Shown in pieces: positions 1-7,177 of a DNA stretch of 64,000 nucleotides. The stretch is from Bacillota bacterium (lineage in GTDB: Bacteria > Bacillota > Clostridia > Christensenellales > SZUA-584), in NCBI GenBank assembly GCA_023459495.1, contig JAEWTL010000013.1, positions 409,743 through 473,742 of the forward strand, written 5' to 3'. Position 1 is the stretch's first letter. The number at the start of each line of letters is the position of its first letter. The notes beneath the pieces were generated by a model that saw only the letters and a list, made by a program, of their open reading frames with translations, was not told the origin of the DNA and searched no databases. Made by a program: the position numbers and the translations under genes.

Positions 1-187
1 TGCCCCAGTTATAATCGCGAAGCGCAAAATAAACCTCATCGATCACCTTACGGCCGCCAACAGAGATGTTTACGATCCGTCCGGAGACATAATCCAACTC
101 CAGCACCCCTGCCCGCAAATGGCGGTGGGCCTGGCTGGCAGCTTCAATGCCGATCCATTCGGTTTTCTCGATTTCGCTTATAAACAT
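1..187 (-). CDS. N-terminal fragment of a sugar-cluster protein, possibly a D-apionolactonase-like enzyme
   Basis: Only about the first 62 codons lie in the window; the gene runs off the left edge. It starts at an ATG at 187-185. The visible protein begins MFISEIEKTEWIGIE and later reads VNISVGGRKVIDEVYFALRD followed by NWG. A pattern of a GG, a short beta-strand and an aromatic-rich LRD-x-NWG stretch recalls the start of bacterial D-apionate lactonases (ApnL), but that is family memory, not a search. It has its own upstream region with palindromes and points away from the isomerase gene at 470-1309, which lies on the same strand upstream. No catalytic region is visible, so the function is tentative; the existence of a gene is well supported by its context. 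Confidence 0.5.
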   Translation of the reverse strand, partial: MFISEIEKTEWIGIEAASQAHRHLRAGVLELDYVSGRIVNISVGGRKVIDEVYFALRDYNWG

Positions 188-197
188 ATGATGTTTA
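181..197. promoter_or_regulatory. Inverted repeat over the start codon, candidate operator
   Basis: TAAACAT and ATGTTTA arms flank the three bases ATG. The repeat covers the start codon of the minus-strand gene ending at 187. The same half-site occurs as a perfect palindrome at 372-388, so the two may bind one regulator. Confidence 0.4.
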
Positions 198-255
198 CCA
201 CTCCCGGGCAATCCAAAATCCGATGTATTCATTATATGAATATGTATTTCAGTGC

Positions 256-305
256 TGTGTGTTTAATAAACCACACATTCGGCGCTTTGTCAATAGTTTA
301 TTGAC
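256..305 (-). promoter_or_regulatory. Probable promoter with two overlapping inverted repeats
   Basis: On the minus strand TTGACA (293-288) lies 17 bases from a weak -10, TTTATT (270-265), and points at the gene starting at 187. A perfect 7-bp inverted repeat, GTCAATA-GTT-TATTGAC (289-305), covers the -35. A second repeat, TGTGTG...CACACA (256-277), covers the -10. Both placements suit repressor sites. Confidence 0.45.
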
Positions 306-371
306 AAAAAACATCTTACGTCGCCAGTTGAATTCAAAAAATTCGATTTAACTGACGATGATAATTGATAC

Positions 372-388
372 TAAACATACTATGTTTA
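372..388. promoter_or_regulatory. Perfect 17-bp palindrome, candidate operator
   Basis: TAAACATA-C-TATGTTTA is a perfect palindrome with 8-bp arms. It sits in the 282-bp gap between the partial gene ending at 187 and the isomerase gene whose stop is at 470. It shares the TAAACAT half-site with the repeat at 181-197. Apart from these repeats and the promoter, nothing else is seen in this gap. Confidence 0.45.
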
Positions 389-469
389 ACTGTTGTAATT
401 TTAATCAGACATAATACGTTTATTTTTTCACAAAGTCTCTTGGGCTATTAAAATAAACAGTCGCTACGG

Positions 470-1309
470 TCAGATTGTGTACTTGCCGATAAGCTCCTTC
501 AGATACCGGACCGTCACACGCGCGCATTCATCGGCATTTTCTGCTCGCACAAGACCTTCGGATAAATAGCCGTCAAATCCAATTGCGTGCAGCAGCTGGA
601 TCAGCGCAGGGAAGTTGATCTCGCCATGGGAGAATCCGGCGGGCCAGCGATCGGAATCGCTGAAATGCATATGCCTGACACAATCCTTGGCCATGGTGAT
701 CGCTTCATACATGTTGCGATCCTCAAGATAGATATGGAAAAGGTCCAGCGTCATACCCAGGTTGTCTGCTCCGACGCGCTCAACAATGTCCATGCCTTCA
801 GCTGTGCTGTTGATGAAATTGATTTCAAAGCGGTTGGTCGCCTCAAAGGACAGATCGACGCCTCTTGCTTTGGCGTATGCCGCAGCATCCTTTAATACGT
901 CCACCAGCAAATCACGGGAGTAACGGATCGGCTTATCAGGGATGCAGGCACCGCGAAACAAACCAATGCCTACAAAGCAATGCATCTTCTCCGCGATGTC
1001 GATGCACCTTTTAAGCTTCTGCATGGCTTTTTCCATAACTTTTTTGTCGGGTGAGATCAGCGTGTATTTCAGAACCGATGCGATGTATCCCGTATTCAGG
1101 CAGGCAAGATCGATGCGGTTGTCGGCAATAGCCTTTTCCAGCAATGCAACATCACATTCGTCCGGGTCGTTGACGAGGAATTCCACCGCTTCAAATCCCT
1201 GCTCGGCTGCGCGTCTAATATTCTTATCAACGCGGTCACGGTAAAGATGCACATACTGAGAGTCGGCCGGAAACTCCGGTGTTGCAACAAACAAAGACGG
1301 TTTCATCAT
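470..1309 (-). CDS. Sugar isomerase/epimerase, AP-endonuclease-2 TIM-barrel family
   Basis: A 279-residue TIM-barrel protein of the xylose-isomerase-like/AP endonuclease 2 superfamily, the family of D-tagatose 3-epimerase and 5-keto-L-gluconate epimerase. The metal-binding pattern is visible: a Glu in LSFEATNRFE, an Asp/His in LGMTLDLFHIY, a His in RHMHFSDSD and a late Glu in YLSEGLV. The NRFEINFINSTAEG stretch matches the N-R-x-E-x-x-x-x-N-T signature of sugar epimerases. Two adjacent Met codons are possible starts; AAGGAGAT lies about ten bases upstream. The gene follows the zinc dehydrogenase by 21 bases on the same strand, so the two are probably co-transcribed. The exact substrate is unknown; the xylose-isomerase-like decarboxylase of the apionate pathway belongs to the same superfamily. 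Confidence 0.8.
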   Translation of the reverse strand: MMKPSLFVATPEFPADSQYVHLYRDRVDKNIRRAAEQGFEAVEFLVNDPDECDVALLEKAIADNRIDLACLNTGYIASVLKYTLISPDKKVMEKAMQKLKRCIDIAEKMHCFVGIGLFRGACIPDKPIRYSRDLLVDVLKDAAAYAKARGVDLSFEATNRFEINFINSTAEGMDIVERVGADNLGMTLDLFHIYLEDRNMYEAITMAKDCVRHMHFSDSDRWPAGFSHGEINFPALIQLLHAIGFDGYLSEGLVRAENADECARVTVRYLKELIGKYTI

Positions 1310-1330
1310 ATCGGGTTATCTCCTTTTCAA

Positions 1331-2353
1331 TCAGTCATTCACCACAATTACAACCTTGCCCTCTGTAGCAAGATTTTCAGCGACATAACGGAAGCCCTCG
1401 ACAGCATCATCGAAAGCGATCTTTCGGGTAAGCAGCTCCCTCTCGTGCAATTTGCCCTCGCTCATTAGCCGAAGCACTGGCTCAAACGCGCCCACCGAAT
1501 TGCGGGAGCCATGAATCGTCATCTCCCGTTTGGTGAAGTTGAGGCCATGGAAGGATACATCCCTGGTGGTCAGACCCACGATGACGATCATCCCGCCCGC
1601 CGCAACCAGATCCTGCGTCATGCTCATGATCGCGCTGACTCCGGTCGCTTCGAACACCACACCCGCGCCTTCTCCGTTCGTCAGTCCCATCACGCGCGCC
1701 AGCAGGTCCTCCTTCGACGAGTTAATCACCACATCCGCGCCCATAGCCGAGGCTTTACCCAGTCGGTATTCCGAGAGGTCTGCCGCAATAACCTTCACGC
1801 CCCGCGTCTTAAGTATATCCACGATCGTCAGCCCAATTGCGCCTGCGCCGATGACCAGCGCCGTCTCACCGGAAACGATCTCCGAGCGTTCAACGCAGTG
1901 ATAGCCGATAGTGTACGGTTCCGTTAATACGGCAGAGTCAATGGATACGGTATCCGGGACTTTGTGGAGATTGCCTATGGGGTATACCGCATACTCCGCA
2001 AAAGCGCCCTGGGTATGCGCACCGATCACCTTTAAGTTGGCACAGCAGTTAGGCTTGCCGTGGCGACAGGGATAACACGTGCCGCAGGGGCTAAGAATCT
2101 CAGCCACCACCAGATCGCCCACCTCAAAGTCACGCTCAGCGCTCTTCGGCAGCTTTTCAATGTGCCCGACCACCTCATGCCCGTAAATCTGGGGATAGTT
2201 TGCGTAGGGCTGCGACCCATCATAAAAATGAACATCGCCGCCGCAGATGCCCACCTGCACGACCTTTACCAAAGCTTCATCGTCCTTAATTTTCGGCACC
2301 GGCACTTCTTCAATGCTGACCGTCTTAGGCGCATGAAAAACGATTGCTTTCAT
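1331..2353 (-). CDS. Zinc-dependent medium-chain alcohol/polyol dehydrogenase
   Basis: A 340-residue medium-chain dehydrogenase of the sorbitol/threonine dehydrogenase type, predicted to oxidise a polyol or sugar with NAD(P). The catalytic zinc site is seen in GICGGDVHFYDG and YGHEVVG. The structural zinc lobe has its four cysteines in SPCGTCYPCRHGKPNC. The Rossmann motif is ALVIGAGAIGLTIVDIL. It is the first gene of a two-gene minus-strand unit with the isomerase at 470-1309. A palindrome at 2459-2479 lies upstream, like those near the GntR gene, which suggests control by that regulator. The family is certain; the substrate is not. Confidence 0.85.
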   Translation of the reverse strand: MKAIVFHAPKTVSIEEVPVPKIKDDEALVKVVQVGICGGDVHFYDGSQPYANYPQIYGHEVVGHIEKLPKSAERDFEVGDLVVAEILSPCGTCYPCRHGKPNCCANLKVIGAHTQGAFAEYAVYPIGNLHKVPDTVSIDSAVLTEPYTIGYHCVERSEIVSGETALVIGAGAIGLTIVDILKTRGVKVIAADLSEYRLGKASAMGADVVINSSKEDLLARVMGLTNGEGAGVVFEATGVSAIMSMTQDLVAAGGMIVIVGLTTRDVSFHGLNFTKREMTIHGSRNSVGAFEPVLRLMSEGKLHERELLTRKIAFDDAVEGFRYVAENLATEGKVVIVVND

Positions 2354-2455
2354 CTCTCGTCCCTCTTCCTCCTTATCCGAGGCCCGCCCCAGCTCAGCAG
2401 TCCTCTATCTTCGGAATTCTATTTTTTCAATATTGAATCGGAATTTTCTATCAAG

Positions 2456-2481
2456 TTTGTAATACATATAACGTATTACTA
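2456..2481. promoter_or_regulatory. Candidate GntR operator upstream of the dehydrogenase
   Basis: GTAATAC and GTATTAC form a perfect 7-bp inverted repeat with a 7-base spacer (2459-2479), preceded by TTT. The TTTGTAATA half-site is shared with the inverted repeats at 3376-3396 and 3451-3469 around the GntR gene. It sits about 105 bp upstream of the dehydrogenase start. Confidence 0.5.
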
Positions 2482-2590
2482 TCAACGCGTACATTTTACC
2501 GCGTGCCCTTGGTGTTGTCAATAATACTTTTACAAATAATTTATCTGCCGCCATGCCAATTCCTATAGGTCTGCCAGCGTGAAGGCAAAA

Positions 2591-2614
2591 TAAAAACCCG
2601 TAGCTTCTACGGGT
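2591..2614 (-). terminator. Rho-independent terminator of the GntR gene
   Basis: An 8-bp stem, ACCCGTAG/CTACGGGT, with loop CTT, is followed on the minus strand by TTTTTA. It begins 14 bases past the stop of the regulator gene at 2628. Confidence 0.8.
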
Positions 2615-2627
2615 CAGGTCCTGCGTT

Positions 2628-3347
2628 CTATTTTTCTGGCGGTTCGCCCGCCTCGGCCTTCAGGGCCCGGTTTAGATCGATCTGGTTCTTTTTCAAGTGT
2701 TCCTCCATGATCTTTCTGGCACCGAACGCATCCCGGTTTCTCAGTGCCTCGATCAGGTTTCTATGATAATAGTATCCTGCCCTAACGTCCGTCAGCCGCT
2801 TATAGGTGCGCATGCATTCCAGAAAAGAGTCCCGCATCACCTGCTGAGTTTTGATAATCAGCGGGTTCTGGGTCGCTTCAGCGATAATATTATGAAATTC
2901 AACATCCACGACCGCGCAGTCCTCATCAGCCGCATTCATGCGTTCCATTACGGCCAAATTCTCCTCCAGCCTCCGGATGGTGTTATCATCACAGCGCAGC
3001 GCTGCCAATTCGACGGCGCCACACTCCAGTATCATACGGTATTCATGCATCGCCATGATCGTAGGCGGCATCAGCACCAGCATGGGCACCAGCCCGTTGA
3101 TCTGCTGTCCGTTGGACAGATCGCAAACAATGGTGCCGCGCCCCTGCTTACGTTCAATCAACCCCAGACTGGAGAGCTTCTGCAAGGCAGCGCGGATGGA
3201 GACGCGGGATACCCCCATGGTTTCGGCCAGTTCAGTTTCCGCGGGTATCTTATCCCCCGGCTTCCACTCGCCTGAAGAAATCATCTCTTTTATTTGTTCG
3301 AAGACCATCTCCGAAATATTTTGGCGCTCAATCGATTGTACCGGCAT
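2628..3347 (-). CDS. FadR-type GntR family transcriptional regulator
   Basis: A 239-residue regulator with an N-terminal winged helix (about residues 8-75; PGDKIPAETELAETMGVSRV is the recognition-helix region) and an alpha-helical FCD ligand domain. The FCD metal residues are suggested by the DVEFHNII segment and the later HRNLIEA and EEHLKKN histidines. It lies between the catabolic genes on both sides and is divergent from the epimerase/transketolase operon. Palindromes of the form TTTGTA...TACAAA overlap both divergent promoters, so autoregulation and control of the island are likely. The ligand is probably a sugar acid or pathway intermediate; this is inferred from context. Confidence 0.88.
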   Translation of the reverse strand: MPVQSIERQNISEMVFEQIKEMISSGEWKPGDKIPAETELAETMGVSRVSIRAALQKLSSLGLIERKQGRGTIVCDLSNGQQINGLVPMLVLMPPTIMAMHEYRMILECGAVELAALRCDDNTIRRLEENLAVMERMNAADEDCAVVDVEFHNIIAEATQNPLIIKTQQVMRDSFLECMRTYKRLTDVRAGYYYHRNLIEALRNRDAFGARKIMEEHLKKNQIDLNRALKAEAGEPPEK

Positions 3348-3375
3348 CGTCCCTCTACCTTTCAGGCAGTGCCAA

Positions 3376-3426
3376 TTTGTATTATTTTATTACAAACATT
3401 TTATACCGGCTTAATCATTGTGTCAA
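3376..3426 (-). promoter_or_regulatory. Promoter and operator of the GntR gene
   Basis: On the minus strand TTGACA (3426-3421) is followed after 17 bases by TAAAAT. Directly downstream lies an inverted repeat with 6-bp arms, TTTGTA (3376-3381) and TACAAA (3391-3396), placed where a bound repressor would block transcription of its own gene. Confidence 0.6.
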
Positions 3427-3441
3427 CTCGAAATAAAACGG

Positions 3442-3470
3442 TTGACGGTTTTTGTATTATGTATTACAAT
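3442..3470 (+). promoter_or_regulatory. Promoter with embedded operator for the epimerase-transketolase operon
   Basis: TTGACG (3442-3447), a 17-base spacer and TACAAT (3465-3470) make a good sigma-A promoter. The inverted repeat TTGTA...TACAA (3452-3469) fills the spacer and overlaps the -10 box. It matches the repeat in the GntR promoter, so both divergent units probably answer to that regulator. The promoter lies upstream of the ATG at 3544 and excludes earlier in-frame starts. Confidence 0.65.
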
Positions 3471-3543
3471 TTCAATTGCGATTCAGATTGCTCTCAAAAA
3501 ATTAGCAGCACATCAGCCGTGCTGTAAAAGGGATGCTGATTTT

Positions 3544-4362
3544 ATGAAATACGGTTGTTGCTTAAATATGCTGTCCCGCGTTCCCGGCGGAACAGGCGAA
3601 GAGTATCTTGAGCTTTTCCGCGATTACGGTTACGATTACGCAGAGCTGCCGCTCGCAGAAATTATGGCGCTCTCCAAGGCAGATTATGCCCGGCTCACAG
3701 CTCATCTCGATAGCGCTGGCATCCCTTGCGAAAGCTGCAACAACTTTTTCCCTTCCACCACTCGTCTGACCGGGCCTAATGTCGATTTCAGCGCAGTCTG
3801 CGGCTATGTGGATAAGGCGCTGGAAACTGCAGCAGCACTCGGCGCAAAGAACATCGTGTTTGGCAGCGGCGGCGCGAAACGATATCCGGAAGGCTTTTCA
3901 AAGTCTGATGCGTACGCACAGATCGTCCAACTGCTTCAATATGTAGATATGGCAGCAGCGCAGCACGGCATCACCATATCCATTGAACCCCTGCGGCAGG
4001 CAGAGTGCAACATAATCAACACATTTGAAGAAGGCGTCATGCTGGCGCGCGATGCGGCCGGGACGCAGGTAAAGGTGCTCGCGGACTTGTATCACCTGAC
4101 CGAAGAAAAGGAGCCCGCAGATCACATCGCGCAGCACGGGGCTTTCTTGTCCCATATCCACTTCGCCAATCCCAATGGTCGCGTCTTCCCCGCTCTGGGG
4201 GACGGCTCCGAATCATATTACCGTGATTTTTGCGATGCCGTATTGAAGACCGGGTACAACGGCCGTGTCAGCTGCGAGGCGTACACCGCCAACGTCAGCG
4301 ATGACGCACCAAATACACTTCGGCTCCTGCAGCATTATTTTAATCTCAACGAAAGGAACTAG
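3544..4362 (+). CDS. Sugar phosphate isomerase/epimerase, TIM-barrel family
   Basis: A 272-residue AP-endonuclease-2 family TIM barrel, related to D-tagatose/L-ribulose 3-epimerases. Metal ligands are suggested by Glu in ISIEPLRQAECN, Asp in VLADLYHLTEE, His in LSHIHFANPNG and Glu in VSCEAYT. The start chosen is the ATG at 3544, behind AAAGGGA; an earlier in-frame Met at 3418 lies upstream of the mapped promoter and is rejected. It is first in an operon with the two transketolase subunits and the hydroxyacid dehydrogenase, five bases before the next gene. It differs clearly from the isomerase at 470-1309, so the two probably act at different steps. Confidence 0.82.
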   Translation: MKYGCCLNMLSRVPGGTGEEYLELFRDYGYDYAELPLAEIMALSKADYARLTAHLDSAGIPCESCNNFFPSTTRLTGPNVDFSAVCGYVDKALETAAALGAKNIVFGSGGAKRYPEGFSKSDAYAQIVQLLQYVDMAAAQHGITISIEPLRQAECNIINTFEEGVMLARDAAGTQVKVLADLYHLTEEKEPADHIAQHGAFLSHIHFANPNGRVFPALGDGSESYYRDFCDAVLKTGYNGRVSCEAYTANVSDDAPNTLRLLQHYFNLNERN

Positions 4363-4367
4363 CACAA

Positions 4368-5189
4368 ATGTACAGCAAGGAACTACTGGACTCGCTGACC
4401 TCCAAAGCGCAGCAGCTGCGGCGCGACGTGGTCCTCAGTATTGGCGTGGGCGTCGCCGGGCATATTGGAGGCGCGAACTCCGCCGCGGACATCGTCGCAG
4501 CACTATACTTTCATAAAATGCACATCGACCCGTGCAACCCCAAGGATCCCGACCGGGACCGCTTTCTTCTCAGCAAAGGGCACGTGGCCATTCTGCAATA
4601 TGCCGCCCTCGCCGAGGCCGGTTTCTTCCCCGTGGACGACCTGAAGACCACCAAAGCAATCGGTTCACACCTGCAGGGACACCCCGATGTTCTGAAAACG
4701 CCCGGCATTGAGGCCGGTACAGGCTCGCTTGGACAGGGGCTGTCCATCGGGCTGGGTATGGCGCTGGGCATGAAGCTCAACGGTATTGACCGCCGGGTTT
4801 ATGTACTCGTCGGCGACGGCGAGCAGGCCGAAGGGCAGATATGGGAAGCGGCGATGGCGGCAAGCGCGTACCATGCGACGAATCTTATCGCGATCGTCGA
4901 TCAGAACGGTTTGCAGGCCACCGGCACGGTGAAAGACCGTCTGAACAGCAACCCGCTGTGTGAAAAGTGGGCCGCCTTCGGCTGGAATGCGCTGGAGATC
5001 GACGGGCATAACATGGCACAGATACTGGCGGCGCTGGACGAAGCACACGAAGCGTGCGATAAACCCACGGTGATCATCGCGCACACGGTAAAGGGCAAGG
5101 GTGTGAGCTTTGCGGAAAATAACGTGGCTTTCCACAACGCGGCGCTGTCCAAAGAAAGCTATTGCCGGGCCATGGACGATTTGGCCTGA
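4368..5189 (+). CDS. Transketolase N-terminal subunit
   Basis: A 273-residue N-terminal (thiamine-diphosphate-binding) half of a split transketolase. The pyrophosphate motif is VGDGEQAEGQIWEAAMAAS ending near IAIVDQNG, the usual GDG-x(n)-N signature; SKGHVAILQYA and GTGSLGQGLSIG are also typical. It moves two-carbon ketol units between sugar phosphates with its partner encoded immediately downstream. Split transketolases in sugar islands, for example the apulose-4-phosphate transketolase AptAB of apiose catabolism, are often dedicated to one pathway. Such a role fits here but is inferred. Spacing to the epimerase gene is 5 bases. Confidence 0.88.
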   Translation: MYSKELLDSLTSKAQQLRRDVVLSIGVGVAGHIGGANSAADIVAALYFHKMHIDPCNPKDPDRDRFLLSKGHVAILQYAALAEAGFFPVDDLKTTKAIGSHLQGHPDVLKTPGIEAGTGSLGQGLSIGLGMALGMKLNGIDRRVYVLVGDGEQAEGQIWEAAMAASAYHATNLIAIVDQNGLQATGTVKDRLNSNPLCEKWAAFGWNALEIDGHNMAQILAALDEAHEACDKPTVIIAHTVKGKGVSFAENNVAFHNAALSKESYCRAMDDLA

Positions 5190-5208
5190 CGCCGGAAAGG
5201 ATACAACA

Positions 5209-6144
5209 ATGAGTTACGACAATCAAAGAATCGCTTATGGAAACACGCTTGTGGCACTGGGTGCGGAAAACCCGAATATCGTAGCGCTGGAGGCTGACCT
5301 CGGAAAATCCACCATGTCCTATATGTTTCAGGAGGCATATCCGGACCGGTATTTTGAAATGGGTATCGCTGAAGCCAACATGACCTCAGTTGCGGCAGGG
5401 CTGGCGCTGTCGGGCAAAACCGCTTTTACGAATTCTTTCTCGGTGTTTGTGGCAGGCCGCGCGTACGACCAGATTCGCCAGACCATTGCGATCGGGAAGC
5501 TGAACGTCAAAATATGCGGCTCTTCTGCGGGTTGTTCAGATTTTGGAGACGGTGCAACGCATCAGTCCATAGAAGATATCGCCATCATGAGCGCGATTCC
5601 CAACATGACGGTGCTCTGCCCCGCGGACGCTAATGAAACGGTCAAGGTGGTCCGCGCAATGGCCGCGCATGACGGTCCGTGCTATATGCGCATCAGCCGC
5701 ACCTCCTATGATAATATAACATCGGAGGAAGCGCCGTTTGAAATCAGCGTACCCACCGTACTGAGAGAGGGCAGCGACATCGCCGTGTTTGCTATGGGTT
5801 ACATGTGTGTTAAAGCACTGGAGGCAGCCCGCCTGCTGGAAGATAAAATCTCCGTGAAAGTGATTAACGTCAGTACCATAAAACCGCTGGATGAGACGTT
5901 GATCGTCAAGCTCGCAGAGGGCTGTAAAGCCATCGTGACCGCAGAGGAGCATAGCGTCATCGGCGGCCTCGGCGCTGCCATCGCGCGCGCCGTCCGGCAT
6001 CTTGGTAAGCCAATGGAACACGTGGGCATCCGCGACGTGTTTGGTTGCAGCGCGCACGCGTATGAGGAAATTCTATGCCATCTCGGCCTGACCGTTCAAA
6101 GCATTCAAGCCGCTGTCGAGAGCATGTATAATCTTACAAAGTGA
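5209..6144 (+). CDS. Transketolase C-terminal subunit
   Basis: A 311-residue pyrimidine-binding plus C-terminal half of transketolase. The activating Glu lies in FEMGIAEANMTSVAAGLALSG, and the active-site region SAGCSDFGDGATHQSIEDIA is conserved. The start is the ATG at 5209 behind GGAAAGG; a longer in-frame start at 5110 lies inside the upstream gene and has no support. It is 19 bases behind its partner subunit and forms the other half of the heteromeric active site. The next gene follows by 16 bases. Confidence 0.88.
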   Translation: MSYDNQRIAYGNTLVALGAENPNIVALEADLGKSTMSYMFQEAYPDRYFEMGIAEANMTSVAAGLALSGKTAFTNSFSVFVAGRAYDQIRQTIAIGKLNVKICGSSAGCSDFGDGATHQSIEDIAIMSAIPNMTVLCPADANETVKVVRAMAAHDGPCYMRISRTSYDNITSEEAPFEISVPTVLREGSDIAVFAMGYMCVKALEAARLLEDKISVKVINVSTIKPLDETLIVKLAEGCKAIVTAEEHSVIGGLGAAIARAVRHLGKPMEHVGIRDVFGCSAHAYEEILCHLGLTVQSIQAAVESMYNLTK

Positions 6145-6160
6145 CTAAGGAGGTAGAAGA

Positions 6161-7054
6161 ATGAAGATTGGATTTATCGGGCTGGGCATCATGGGTAAAC
6201 CCATGGCACAAAACTTGATCAAGAAGGGGTACTCGCTCGTCGTTTACGACGTCATATCTGAAAACATCCATGCGCTGACCGCTTCGGGCGCGCAGGCTGC
6301 GGGTTCCGCCAAAGAGGCCGCAGCACAGTGCGAAGTCGTTATTACCATGGTTCCGAATTCCCCGCACGTTAAAGCGGCCGTAATGGGTGCAAACGGCGTG
6401 CTGGAAGGCGCGAAACCGGGAACTATCCTGATCGACATGAGCTCCATCGCGCCGCTCGCTTCCCAGGAGGTGTATCAGGCCTGCGTCGAAAAAGGCGTGG
6501 AGATGCTGGACGCACCCGTCTCCGGCGGAGAACCCAAAGCCATCGACGGCACGCTGTCCATCATGGCAGGCGGCAAGAAAGATGTATTCGACAAAGTCTA
6601 CGATATATTGATGGCGATGGGCGGCAGCGCTGTCTACTGCGGCAGTATCGGCGCGGGTAACACCACCAAGCTTGCCAACCAGATTGTCGTGGCGGTTAAC
6701 ATCGCGGCTGTTTCGGAAGCATATCTGCTCGCGGTCAAGGCCGGGGTCGATCCCGAGCTGGTGTTCGGCGCCATTAAAGGCGGCCTTGCCGGTTCCACCG
6801 TGATGAACGCCAAGGTTCCCATGATCCTTGACCGCAACTTCAAACCCGGTTTTAAAGTCGATCTACATATTAAGGACTTAAATAATGCGCTGGAGACGGG
6901 GCACAGCGTAGGCTCGCCCCTGCCGCTTACGGCTTCCGTGATGGAGATGCTGCAATATCTGCACGCCAACGACTGCGGCCAGTGCGACCACAGCGCAATC
7001 GCGAAGTTTTACGAGCATATCGGGGGCGCGGAAATTAAGAAGCAATTAAGCTAG
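6161..7054 (+). CDS. NAD(P)-dependent beta-hydroxyacid dehydrogenase, tartronate semialdehyde reductase-like
   Basis: A 297-residue enzyme of the 3-hydroxyisobutyrate dehydrogenase/6-phosphogluconate dehydrogenase-like family. The N-terminal Rossmann motif is IGFIGLGIMGKPMAQNLIKK, the substrate-binding motif DAPVSGGEPKAIDGTLSIM, and the catalytic Lys lies in AGNTTKLANQ. Such enzymes reduce tartronate semialdehyde (GarR/GlxR) to D-glycerate. The glycerate kinase encoded next supports that activity. It has a strong SD, AAGGAGG, and is last in the unit before the hairpin at 7108-7130. Confidence 0.85.
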   Translation: MKIGFIGLGIMGKPMAQNLIKKGYSLVVYDVISENIHALTASGAQAAGSAKEAAAQCEVVITMVPNSPHVKAAVMGANGVLEGAKPGTILIDMSSIAPLASQEVYQACVEKGVEMLDAPVSGGEPKAIDGTLSIMAGGKKDVFDKVYDILMAMGGSAVYCGSIGAGNTTKLANQIVVAVNIAAVSEAYLLAVKAGVDPELVFGAIKGGLAGSTVMNAKVPMILDRNFKPGFKVDLHIKDLNNALETGHSVGSPLPLTASVMEMLQYLHANDCGQCDHSAIAKFYEHIGGAEIKKQLS

Positions 7055-7107
7055 CAGTCTGCCTGTTTTGACGCCGGGGAGACAATGTTCCTGAGCTTTG
7101 ATCGTAT

Positions 7108-7138
7108 GCCCGTGGCTTAAACCCACGGGCGGTTTCTT
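7108..7138 (+). terminator. Hairpin after the dehydrogenase gene
   Basis: GCCCGTGG (7108-7115) and CCACGGGC (7123-7130) form an 8-bp GC-rich stem with a 7-base loop, followed by GGTTTCTT. It is a likely terminator or attenuator between the dehydrogenase and glycerate kinase genes. Confidence 0.7.
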
Positions 7139-7177
7139 AACCATCATAGACTACTTTAAGGAGCAGAGGAGATTATC

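Noticed and set aside
3418..3543. An N-terminal extension of the epimerase by 42 residues
   Set aside because: The operon promoter is at 3442-3470, after this start, and the ATG at 3544 has a proper ribosome-binding site.
5110..5208. An N-terminal extension of the transketolase C subunit
   Set aside because: It lies inside the coding sequence of the N subunit and has no ribosome-binding site; the partner start at 5209 has one.
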